NCBI GenBank assembly: GCA_044229235.1
Contig: JBGATH010000001.1
Span: 124,001-188,000, forward strand
Direction: 5' to 3'
Length of the DNA: 64,000 bases
Source: UKL13-2 sp044229235
GTDB lineage: Bacteria > Pseudomonadota > Gammaproteobacteria > Burkholderiales > Usitatibacteraceae
This document shows, piece after piece, positions 56,577 through 64,000 of the stretch. Each line of letters starts with the position of its first letter. Within the stretch, counting starts at the first letter, position 1. The notes below the pieces were generated by a model. The model had not been told where the DNA came from. It ran no database searches and worked only from the letters and a program-made list of their open reading frames with translations. The translations under genes and the position numbers were made by a program.

Positions 56577-58143
56577 AACGCCATTTGGCGGGGCGCCGGA
56601 ATCTCAGGCCTTGAGTTTAACCTGGATTGCACTGGCGCAGCGACGAGTCGTGCTGGCCTCCACGCGGTCCCCGGTGACGGTTGAACCGGATCCATCGACA
56701 CATGTCCGATCGAGCCGCCTTTGTGTATCCGAACTGCGACGCGGGGGCGATGATTAAGCCCCTTTATCCTGCACATGCCTTTTCTCCCCGCAACTGATCG
56801 CCGGGCGTCTCAATCGGGCATGGTCGCGCTGTGCCTTCTTCGACTGGAACTTGCTGCGCGGAGCTCGGCCGATGGTATTTTCGCCACCACTGGCCGCTGA
56901 TTCGGCGCTGATGGGGATCGCACACATAGGCGACGATATCGATCGCAATGTGGCAATACGTCACCCATGGCGCTGAACTCGACCCCGTTCCTCGGTCGTC
57001 TGCCGGACCTGTCTTGAACGACAAGGGTACCCAACTGGCGCTTCAAGCATCCTGATTACCCGGTCGCGATGCCGGTCATGGCAGCGTCGCATCGAGCGCG
57101 GCAGCCTGACCTGGTTGAGCAGACGACCGACCGTATATTCACTCGCTGCCGCAACGGCCCGCGACAATCGCCTGGCCCTCTTGTCAAGGGCAAACGCGGG
57201 GAGCCAAGCATGCTATCGTGCCATCCTCCCAGCGGCCGGCAGCTCAATCCGATCGAAGACCTCGGTTCGGGCCACACCAGCATCAAGGGACTGATCGATC
57301 CGCTTGACCGCGCAACAGCTCAACTTCACCCTGGAAGGCAGCGATGCGGGGCATGCGCCGGACTGGATACCGATGCCGCCGCGGCCTACACTCGAGGGAT
57401 TCCTTGATCACGCCGCCCAGGTGTGGAAAGCAAATGCGTCCAGCGACCTGGCCTGATTGGCCGCGCCAGCGGATTGTAAATACCGGTCGTTGAAAGGCCG
57501 ATTGCCCCAGATAACGTTCAGCGTCGACCACTGATCTGCTCGGGCGACCAATCCTGGAGAAGCCTGCGTTGGGTGGAAGCCCGCAATCATCGGGCTGGCA
57601 GGTGGGGTGATTGGCGGCACTGCGCTCGTTGCGGCCTACGCACGCGATCGATCCTGCTGTGGCGGCCGACAACACCGGATATGGGTGGCCGTGCCAAGTC
57701 TCCCGCAACCCGGTGGCGCAACTGCCACGCTTGAGCTCGTCGTACAGACACGCCGACTTGCTGCGCCTATCGGCGGCGGCAGATATCAGTGCATGGTGGG
57801 CAACTTCAACGCCAAGGCCGGTGTGTTCAGCGTGCACTGGTGCTCGACACGCCCAAGGTCAATATTCAAAAACATTACGACGTTCGCTGCACCTGGTGAG
57901 GCTCAAGGGCTCCCCGCGTGGTGCTGCGCGTCCGATCGCCATTTCCGGTTGTGGCGCGCCCGGAACTGGGCAAAGCGCTGTTACGGAACGCCGTGACGGC
58001 GGGGATCGGCGCCTCCCCCGATTTTTGGCAATGAACGCGACAGCAATGTCCAGCCTGTCGGGGTGAAGTGCAATTCAGGTTAATGCCCGGAGAGGCGCGC
58101 AGAAATAATTGGGTTGCTGGTGTTTTGTTGACCGATTGCTCGG
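56577..58143. other. 1.57-kb region without a coherent gene, probably degraded
   Basis: No open frame here gives a recognisable full-length protein, and the longest (57283-57837, minus) has a composition typical of a shadow frame. One plus-strand frame (57069-57407) contains LNPIED, which recalls the LNPIE motif of IS630-type transposases, but surrounding residues do not support it. No terminal inverted repeats were found. It begins right after greB and ends at the last phn gene, so it may be the remains of genes once linked to that transporter or an old insertion. A comparison with relatives would settle it. Confidence 0.5.
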
Positions 58144-58977
58144 CTAGAAAGTATGCGCGCCACACGTTATGCGACTTTGGGCCGTCGTGACCAGCACTTC
58201 CACGACCACGACCACCGCGAAAATCGTCAACAGCACCACTGCGACCTGATCCCAGCGAAACAGGTTCATGGCCGAATCCATGGCCATGCCGATGCCGCCC
58301 GCACCCACCAGGCCGAGTACGGCGGATTCGCGCACATTGATGTCCCAGCGAAACAGGGCGATCGACCAGAATGCCGGCTTCACCTGCGGCCAGACGCCCT
58401 TGATGAACACGCTGGCGCCAGGCGCACCGACGGCAGTGAGCGCGTCCACCGGACCCGGCCGGCACTCCTCAAGCGCCTCGCCGAACAGCTTGCCGACAAA
58501 GCCGATGCTGCGAAATGCGATGGCCAGTGTGCCGGCCAGGGCACCCGGGCCGAATACCGCGATGAACAGCAGCGCCCACACCAGTGAATTGACCGAGCGT
58601 GACGCCACCAGCACGAGCCTGGCGAGCAGGTTGACCGGCGCGATGGGCACAAGATTGCCGGCGGCAAGCACGCCCAGCGGAAAGGCCATCGCCAGCGCGA
58701 GCAGCGTGCCCAGCGTGGCGATGTTCAGCGTTTCGATGAGGGCGGCATGCACCGACTTGCCGTAGAAGGCGGTATCCAGCGGCCACATGCGCGCGAAGAA
58801 ATCCTGGACCTGCGCCGGCGCATCGGCAAGAAACTCGGGCGCGAACTCGAGGTGACGCAGCGACATCACCAGCGCTGCCACGCCGACGAGGTAGCACGCG
58901 AAGCGAATGTTGCGCTGCTCCGGCGTGAACCGATGCCATTCACGTCCGGCGCCGGGGATGTCGGCGGCGTGGTTCAT
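58144..58977 (-). CDS. phnE: Phosphonate-type ABC transporter permease (second PhnE)
   Basis: 277 residues from the ATG at 58977, which overlaps the stop of the first permease. Six or so helices with the permease coupling motif EALEECRPGPVDALTAVGAPGASVFIKGVWPQVKPAF (EAA-loop type) and VGAGGIGMAMDSAMNLFRW. It is the last gene of the phnDCEE set; the downstream region is degraded. Two PhnE paralogues forming a heterodimer is a known arrangement. Confidence 0.92.
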   Translation of the reverse strand: MNHAADIPGAGREWHRFTPEQRNIRFACYLVGVAALVMSLRHLEFAPEFLADAPAQVQDFFARMWPLDTAFYGKSVHAALIETLNIATLGTLLALAMAFPLGVLAAGNLVPIAPVNLLARLVLVASRSVNSLVWALLFIAVFGPGALAGTLAIAFRSIGFVGKLFGEALEECRPGPVDALTAVGAPGASVFIKGVWPQVKPAFWSIALFRWDINVRESAVLGLVGAGGIGMAMDSAMNLFRWDQVAVVLLTIFAVVVVVEVLVTTAQSRITCGAHTF

Positions 58978-59903
58978 TCTTCCGCACCGCGCACCACGGC
59001 GGTCGCTGCGCTGCGACGCCGCGCCCACCAGGCGGAGAGCGTCGAGTTGTCCAGAAACACCGCGCGCAGGAAGCCGGAGACGATCTCGCCGGCGAATATC
59101 AGCGCAATGATGCACAGCAGAATCGCCAGCACGAAGTCGTAATCGAAACTCTGGAAAGCCGAGAACAGTGTGCCGCCGATGCCGCCGGCACCGACGATGC
59201 CCACCATCGTCGAGTTGCGCAGGTTGGAATCAAGCTGATAGCTGCAAAAACCGAGGAAGCGTCCAAATACCTGCGGCAGCACGCCATAGGTGAGCACGTT
59301 CGCGAATGAGGCGCCGGAGGCGCGCACCGCTTCGACCTGCTTGAGGGAAATTTCCTCGATGGCTTCGGCAAACAGCTTGGCAATGAAACCCACCGACGCC
59401 ACTACCAGCGCAGCTATGCCGGCGATGGCGCCGAAGCCCAGCGCTTTGACGAAGATGATGGCGACGATCACCGAGTGGAAGGATCGGAACAGCGCAACCA
59501 GCATGCGTGCTGGCCAGCTCAGCCAGACCGGCGAAAGATTGCGTGCCGCCATCAGGCCGACCGGCAGCGAAATGACGATGGCCAGTGCCGATGCGATGAC
59601 GGCGATCTCCAGGCTCTCGGTCAGCCCCTTGACGATCAAATCCCATTTGTCACCAGTAAAGTTGGGCGGGAACATGCGCGCGAGAAAGCGCTCAAGGTTG
59701 TCCAGGCCGCTGACGACGCGCATCCAGGAGAAATCAAGTTGGGCAGCAGCCCAGGCGGTGTAGACGGCCAATAGCATCCAGCCGCTGCGGGCAGGCCAGT
59801 TGGCCGGGAACGGATTGAGGCGCGGGTCAGCCGTGGGGGAAGTCATGGCCGCATGGCGTGGTGAAGCGGCGGGCTCCCGCGCGGCGGGAACTTGCCAGGT
59901 CAT
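58974..59903 (-). CDS. phnE: Phosphonate-type ABC transporter permease (first PhnE)
   Basis: 309 residues. A 40-residue polar N-terminus precedes about six helices. The cytoplasmic coupling loop AEAIEEISLKQVEAVRASGASFANVLTYGVLPQVF is the PhnE EAA motif, and MVGIVGAGGIGGTLFSAFQSFDYDF is typical of the C-terminal half. Its ATG overlaps the phnC stop and its stop overlaps the second permease, so all four genes are translationally coupled. Confidence 0.94.
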   Translation of the reverse strand: MTWQVPAAREPAASPRHAAMTSPTADPRLNPFPANWPARSGWMLLAVYTAWAAAQLDFSWMRVVSGLDNLERFLARMFPPNFTGDKWDLIVKGLTESLEIAVIASALAIVISLPVGLMAARNLSPVWLSWPARMLVALFRSFHSVIVAIIFVKALGFGAIAGIAALVVASVGFIAKLFAEAIEEISLKQVEAVRASGASFANVLTYGVLPQVFGRFLGFCSYQLDSNLRNSTMVGIVGAGGIGGTLFSAFQSFDYDFVLAILLCIIALIFAGEIVSGFLRAVFLDNSTLSAWWARRRSAATAVVRGAEE

Positions 59904-60661
59904 TCAATCCAGTTTTCCCCGCCGTAGATTTCCTTGAGATTGGCATCGGTCAGTTGGGAAGGGTCACCGTCAAACACCACCTTGCCGCCGGTCATGCCGA
60001 TCATGCGGCCGCAGAATCGCTTGGCCAGCACCACGTTGTGGATGTTCACCACCACCGGAATGTTGCGCTTGCCGGCGATATCGGCCATCAGCTCCATGAT
60101 TTCGACCGAAGTCTTCGGGTCGAGTGAAGAAGTCGGTTCGTCGGCCAGCAGGATATCCGGGTGCTGCATCACGGCGCGCGCGATGCCGACGCGTTGTCGC
60201 TGGCCGCCGGAAAGGCTGTCGGCGCGCTGGTTGGCGAAGCTCGCCAGGCCGACGGTTTCCAGCAGCGCGTAGGCTTCGTCGATGTCCGCCTGCGGAAAGC
60301 GCCGCAGCCAGGCGTCGATGGCGCCCATATAGCCAAGCCGCCCGGTGAGCACGTTTTCCATGACGGTGAGCCGCTCGACCAGGTTGTATTCCTGGAAGAT
60401 CATGCCGATGCGCCGACGCGCGGCGCGCAGTTCCGCGCCTTTCAGTTTGGCCAGATCCATGCCCTGGAAAATGATCTCGCCCGCCGTGGGCTCCACCAGC
60501 CGGTTGATGCAGCGGATCAGCGTGGACTTGCCGGTGCCGGACGGACCGATGATGGCGGTGATGCCTTCGCCGGCGATGTGCAGGTCGATGCCCTTGAGAA
60601 CCGGCACGCCGCGCTGGTATTCCTTGACCAGGCCGCGAATCTGGATGGAGCGGTCGATCAT
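59900..60661 (-). CDS. phnC: Phosphonate-type ABC transporter ATP-binding protein
   Basis: 253 residues. Walker A GPSGTGKSTLIR (about 39-50), Q-loop region FQEYNLVERLTVMENVLTGRLG, signature LSGGQRQRVGIARA, Walker B ILLADEPTSSLDP and the H-loop VVNIHNV are all intact. The family text (LAKLKGAELRAARRRIGMIFQEYNLV) matches PhnC, which drives import of phosphonates or phosphite. It overlaps phnD upstream and phnE downstream. Confidence 0.96.
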   Translation of the reverse strand: MIDRSIQIRGLVKEYQRGVPVLKGIDLHIAGEGITAIIGPSGTGKSTLIRCINRLVEPTAGEIIFQGMDLAKLKGAELRAARRRIGMIFQEYNLVERLTVMENVLTGRLGYMGAIDAWLRRFPQADIDEAYALLETVGLASFANQRADSLSGGQRQRVGIARAVMQHPDILLADEPTSSLDPKTSVEIMELMADIAGKRNIPVVVNIHNVVLAKRFCGRMIGMTGGKVVFDGDPSQLTDANLKEIYGGENWIE

Positions 60662-61671
60662 CGGGCGGTTTCCTTTTTCTTCATTTCGCCGCTGGCCTGG
60701 GCAACCTCGCGGACCGAGTCAAAATCGCGATTGTAATCGAGCGGCACGAAACGGTCCGAGCCCTGGAAGGCCTCCACGAGCTGCGGCGAAAACTTGTAAT
60801 TGAGCGTGCAGTCGCGAATCGATTTGACCACGGCCGGCGCCAGGTCGTGGGCGAACACCATGCTGCCGGCAGGGAATGACTTGCTCGTGAAAATCACGCG
60901 GAAATCCGCGGCCTTGACCACGCCGCGCGACACCAGCCGGTCGAGCACGTCGTCGGCCACCGCCGCGGCATCGTAATCGCCGCGCAGTACGCCGAGAATA
61001 GAGTTGTCGTGTTTGCCGGAGTAGATCACCTTGTAGTCCTTGTCCGGCACCAGCCCCTCGGCCGGAAACAGGGCGCGCGGCGCCATGTTTCCCGAGTTCG
61101 ATGACGGCGCGGTGTGCGCGACACGCTTGCCCTTGAGGTCGGCGAGTTTCCTGAACGCGCTGTCCTTGCGCACCAATGTGACCACATGGTAGCCCAGCAG
61201 GCCCTTGTTGCCGCCGATGCCGGCGTAGGGAACCGCGCCGGCAACATTGACGGCGAACGGCGTGTCGCCGGTGGCGAGTAGGCTGAAGTGGATGCGCCCC
61301 GAACGGAAGGCTTCGACCACGGCTGCACTGGAATGCACCTGGAAAAATCGCACCGGCTTGCCGGTGCATTGGCCGAGATGGGTGACGAACGGCGCCCACA
61401 GCTTTTCATAGCTGCCGGTGTCTTCCTGCGGCGAATAGCTCATCAGCAGCGCCGGTGGGTTCCGCAGCCTCGACGGATCGACCGGGGCGTCGGCGGTGAG
61501 GTTGCGATCCTCGTCGCAAAACAAGGCATCGAGCTCGCCGCGATGGCTGCAGGTCGCAGCAGGGGCGCTAGCGGCGATGGTTGCCAGCGTCGAAACCACC
61601 AGCAGCAGGCCGCGCGTGAGCAATGGAATGATGGCGATTCCCGAATTGTTTTTGGTTAACTGCGGAAACAT
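60658..61671 (-). CDS. phnD: Phosphonate-type ABC transporter substrate-binding protein
   Basis: 337 residues from the ATG at 61671 with AGGA 8 bases upstream; an in-frame start at 61707 is less likely. Signal peptide about 1-39 (LLLVVSTLATIAASAPAATC). The mature protein shows PhnD family features: YEKLWAPFVTHLGQCTGKPVRFFQVHSSAAVVEAFRSGRIHF, LADLKGKRVAHTAPSSNSGNMAPRALF and SGKHDNSILGVLRGDYDAAAV. The SSNSG loop binds the oxyanion. Whether the ligand is phosphonate, phosphite or hypophosphite is undetermined. No C-P lyase or phosphite dehydrogenase gene is visible. Confidence 0.94.
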   Translation of the reverse strand: MFPQLTKNNSGIAIIPLLTRGLLLVVSTLATIAASAPAATCSHRGELDALFCDEDRNLTADAPVDPSRLRNPPALLMSYSPQEDTGSYEKLWAPFVTHLGQCTGKPVRFFQVHSSAAVVEAFRSGRIHFSLLATGDTPFAVNVAGAVPYAGIGGNKGLLGYHVVTLVRKDSAFRKLADLKGKRVAHTAPSSNSGNMAPRALFPAEGLVPDKDYKVIYSGKHDNSILGVLRGDYDAAAVADDVLDRLVSRGVVKAADFRVIFTSKSFPAGSMVFAHDLAPAVVKSIRDCTLNYKFSPQLVEAFQGSDRFVPLDYNRDFDSVREVAQASGEMKKKETAR

Positions 61672-61749
61672 TCTAGCAATCCTGCGAAAATTACCCATTG
61701 TGCGCACGCCGCGATCGGTCCGCGCACGCCTGATCCGGTGAGTCCCCTA

Positions 61750-62760
61750 ATGTCAGTATCCCTTACGTTGTTGCGCGGCGCGTTTGCCGCATTGCTTGCA
61801 GGCAACGCGCTGCTGGCCGCGGCCGATCCCGCGCCTGCGGTTGCCCCGGCGCCAAAGCCAGGCGCGGTGCAGGTCACACCAGCGTCCGACTACGATCCGA
61901 CTCGTCCCGCGCCTGCCGGACCCATTCCTGCTGCGGCGCCCGGCGAGCAGTCACGATCGTTTGCCTGGGAGGTGAAGTCCAGGACCAACACAGTCACCCT
62001 GTTCGGCACCATCCACGTCGGCAAGGCGAGCTTCTATCCCCTGCCCGCTGCCGTTGAAACAGCGTTCATGCGCGCACGCAAAGTGGTCGTCGAAGCCGAT
62101 ATTTCGCGGGACGGCGGGCTCGCCGATATCCAGTCGCTGATTTCCTACGCATCTCCGGACAGCCTCGACCAGCACATCCCGGTCGAACTGTACGCGCGCC
62201 TGAACATGCAGCTGGGGCCACTGGGCATCCCGATCCGCGCCGCGCGCAGCATGAAGCCATTCGTGGTGGCGGGGCTGCTCGCCATTGCCGAATACCAGCG
62301 ACTGGGCTACGACATGACCCGCGGCGTTGATGCCTACCTGATCCAGCAGGCCAAGGCCGCCGGCAAGCCGCTGGAAGAACTGGAATCGCCGCGTGCACAA
62401 CTGGCGATGCTGGCCGGCATGCCGGCGGAGCTGCAGGAGGCATTTCTCGACAACGCCGTCACCGCCATCGAGCAGAAGCGAAACGCCGACCAGGTCACCG
62501 GCATGGTCAATGCATGGCAAAGCGGTGACGCGAAGCTGATGGAAGAGGTCAGCACCGAAGTCAACGCCGGCCAGCGCTTGCAGGCGCGGCTCGATGACGT
62601 GCTGCTGCATCAGCGCCACCCGGGCATGCTGAAAAAAATTGAGGGTTATCTCGCGGAACGCGACCCGGTTTTCGTCGCCGTGGGTTCCCTGCATCTGGTC
62701 GGCAAGCGCGGACTGTTGCAATTGCTCAAGGACAAAGGCTACGAGGTGAACCAGAAATGA
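61750..62760 (+). CDS. TraB/GumN family protein, exported
   Basis: 336 residues from the ATG at 61750, with GGTGAG upstream; a GTG at 61738 is possible. Signal peptide about 1-24, then a Pro/Ala-rich linker (about 25-70). The TraB/GumN domain has WEVKSRTNTVTLFGTIHVGK at the start and FVAVGSLHLVGKRGLLQLLKDKGYEV at the end, with the paired GxxH motifs proposed to be metal-binding in Tiki-like proteases. The family is mostly uncharacterised. Its stop overlaps the start of the TPP enzyme gene. Confidence 0.9.
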   Translation: MSVSLTLLRGAFAALLAGNALLAAADPAPAVAPAPKPGAVQVTPASDYDPTRPAPAGPIPAAAPGEQSRSFAWEVKSRTNTVTLFGTIHVGKASFYPLPAAVETAFMRARKVVVEADISRDGGLADIQSLISYASPDSLDQHIPVELYARLNMQLGPLGIPIRAARSMKPFVVAGLLAIAEYQRLGYDMTRGVDAYLIQQAKAAGKPLEELESPRAQLAMLAGMPAELQEAFLDNAVTAIEQKRNADQVTGMVNAWQSGDAKLMEEVSTEVNAGQRLQARLDDVLLHQRHPGMLKKIEGYLAERDPVFVAVGSLHLVGKRGLLQLLKDKGYEVNQK

Positions 62761-64000
62761 CCATGCAGCGTACCGGCGGGCAGATCCTCGTCGATCAACT
62801 GAAGATTCATGGTGCCGATCTGGCGTTCTGCGTGCCCGGAGAGAGCTACCTTGCCGTGCTCGATGCCCTGCACGGGCATCGCGACACCATCCGCCTCATC
62901 ACCTGCCGCCATGAGTCCGGTGCCGCCAATATGGCCGAGGCCTACGGCAAGCTCACCGGCCGGCCGGGCATCTGCCTGGTCACCCGTGGCCCGGGCGCAA
63001 CCAACGCCTCGATCGGCGTGCATACCGCGTATCAGGATTCGACGCCGATGATCCTGTTCATCGGCCAGGTTGGGAATGATTTTGTCGAGCGCGAGGCCTT
63101 CCAGGAGATCGACTACCGGCGCATGTTCGGCGAAATGGCCAAGTGGGTGGCGCAGATTGATCGCGCTGACCGGGTGCCTGAATACGTCGCGCGCGCCTAT
63201 CAGGTCGCCACCAGCGGCCGCATGGGGCCGGTGGTGCTGGCGCTGCCCGAGGACATGTTGTCTGCCGTGACGGACGCGCCCGATGCGCGCGCCTGGCAGC
63301 GCGTGGAAACCTCGCCGGGCCAGCCGGAAATGCTGCGCCTGTCCGCCATGCTGCAAGCGGCAGAGCGGCCGTTCGTCATTGCCGGCGGCAGCGGCTGGGA
63401 TGCCGAGGCTTGCGATAATCTGCGCGCATTCGCTGAAACCCAACAGGTTCCGGTGGGCTGTGCCTTTCGTTTCCAGGACCTGTTCGATAACAGCCACCCG
63501 TTTTATGCGGGGGATGTGGGCATCGGCATCAACCCGGCACTCGCGGCACGCATCCGCGCAGCCGACCTGGTGATCGCGCTCGGTCCGCGACTGGGCGAGA
63601 TGACCACCGGCGGTTACGCACTCATCAAGGCGCCGGTGCCGGCGCAAAAGCTGATTCACATCCATGCCGGCGCGGCTGAACTGGGGCGTGTATACCAGGC
63701 CGACCTGATGATCAACGCCACCATGCCGGCGATGGCGCGCGCATTGGCCGCGCTGCCGCGGGTGACCCGCAGCGGCCTCGACCAGACGGTGCGTGACGCC
63801 AACCTCGATTACCAGGCCTGGCAGGCACGCAAGGAAATTTCCGGCGCGGTGCAAATGTGGGACGTGATGCAGCACCTGGAAGACGTGCTGCCGGCCGACG
63901 CCATCGTTACCAATGGCGCGGGCAACTACTCGGTGTGGGTGCATCGCTTTCATCGCTATCGCAGCTTTCGCACGCAACTCGCCCCTACCTCGGGCGCAAT
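62757..64000 (+). CDS. Thiamine diphosphate-dependent enzyme (acetolactate synthase-like), partial
   Basis: The frame starts at an ATG overlapping the preceding stop (ATGA) and stays open to the right edge, so about 414 residues are visible. RTGGQILVDQLKIHGADLAFCVPGESYLAVLDAL and CRHESGAANMAEAYGKLTGRPGICLVTRGPGATNASIGVHTAYQD form the PYR domain with the catalytic Glu. A central domain follows (RPFVIAGGSGWDAEA), and the PP domain begins near the edge (DAIVTNGAGNYSVWVHR). It could be acetolactate synthase, sulfoacetaldehyde or oxalyl-CoA related, or benzoylformate-type; the family member cannot be fixed without the C-terminus. Confidence 0.9.
   Translation, partial: MTMQRTGGQILVDQLKIHGADLAFCVPGESYLAVLDALHGHRDTIRLITCRHESGAANMAEAYGKLTGRPGICLVTRGPGATNASIGVHTAYQDSTPMILFIGQVGNDFVEREAFQEIDYRRMFGEMAKWVAQIDRADRVPEYVARAYQVATSGRMGPVVLALPEDMLSAVTDAPDARAWQRVETSPGQPEMLRLSAMLQAAERPFVIAGGSGWDAEACDNLRAFAETQQVPVGCAFRFQDLFDNSHPFYAGDVGIGINPALAARIRAADLVIALGPRLGEMTTGGYALIKAPVPAQKLIHIHAGAAELGRVYQADLMINATMPAMARALAALPRVTRSGLDQTVRDANLDYQAWQARKEISGAVQMWDVMQHLEDVLPADAIVTNGAGNYSVWVHRFHRYRSFRTQLAPTSGA

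Noticed and set aside
57211..57300. LNPIED motif suggesting an IS630-type transposase
   Set aside because: Only six residues match, no DDE context or terminal repeats are seen, and the frame is short. It is kept only as a hint in the degraded region.

Overview
The window looks like a chromosome segment from a betaproteobacterium of high G+C content. The evidence is gene order: rpsB-tsf-pyrH-frr-uppS-cdsA-dxr-rseP-bamA-skp-lpxD-fabZ-lpxA-lpxB-rnhB, then pyrG-kdsA-eno-ftsB, a PpsR/PpsA divergent pair and a Gram-negative envelope gene set. I cannot fix the genus from sequence alone.

Region by region. (1) 1-11.8 kb is the most distinctive part. A minus-strand operon encodes a five-helix membrane protein with di-heme b-type histidine spacing, a 24-heme periplasmic c-type cytochrome, a second cytochrome with 35 CXXCH motifs (15 tandem 47-residue di-heme units), a 751-residue outer-membrane beta-barrel protein, a CcmI-type cytochrome maturation protein, a DUF6502 protein and a DUF5666 protein cut by the left edge. 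A divergent membrane-tethered iron-sulfur flavoprotein starts at 10460. Together they look like a porin-cytochrome conduit moving electrons between the quinone pool and the outside of the cell, as proposed for iron-oxidising or metal-reducing bacteria. (2) 11.8-28.5 kb is housekeeping: translation factors, UMP kinase, isoprenoid and phospholipid steps, outer-membrane assembly, lipid A synthesis, RNase HII, an rRNA methyltransferase and a queuosine-precursor transporter. (3) 28.5-44.6 kb is metabolic: a GDSL autotransporter esterase, PpsR/PpsA, an acetyltransferase, pyroglutamyl peptidase, a fused 3-oxoacid CoA-transferase beside acetoacetyl-CoA synthetase, two convergent cation-diffusion facilitators, a Nudix hydrolase, D-amino acid dehydrogenase and threonine dehydratase. 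(4) 44.6-56.6 kb holds a TerC protein under a yybP-ykoY manganese riboswitch, GTP-type PEP carboxykinase, a methylthioribose-phosphate isomerase/aldolase pair, pyrG-kdsA-eno-ftsB, a MarC protein and GreB. (5) 56.6-58.1 kb has no coherent gene and looks degraded. (6) 58.1-64 kb has a phosphonate/phosphite-type ABC transporter (phnDCEE), a TraB/GumN protein and a TPP-dependent enzyme cut by the right edge.

The second unusual layer is a dispersed palindromic element of about 66 bp, present five times. Three copies are intergenic. Two are inserted in frame, in the same phase and at 22 codons each, inside uppS and mtnA. All five copies keep an open frame encoding a recognisable peptide (most often L-Q-H-W-R). 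This resembles the protein-coding palindromic elements of Rickettsia.

Metabolic reading (inference): PpsA, PckG, SCOT, acetoacetyl-CoA synthetase, DadA and threonine dehydratase suggest gluconeogenic growth on organic acids, ketone bodies and amino acids, with the cytochrome conduit adding extracellular electron exchange.
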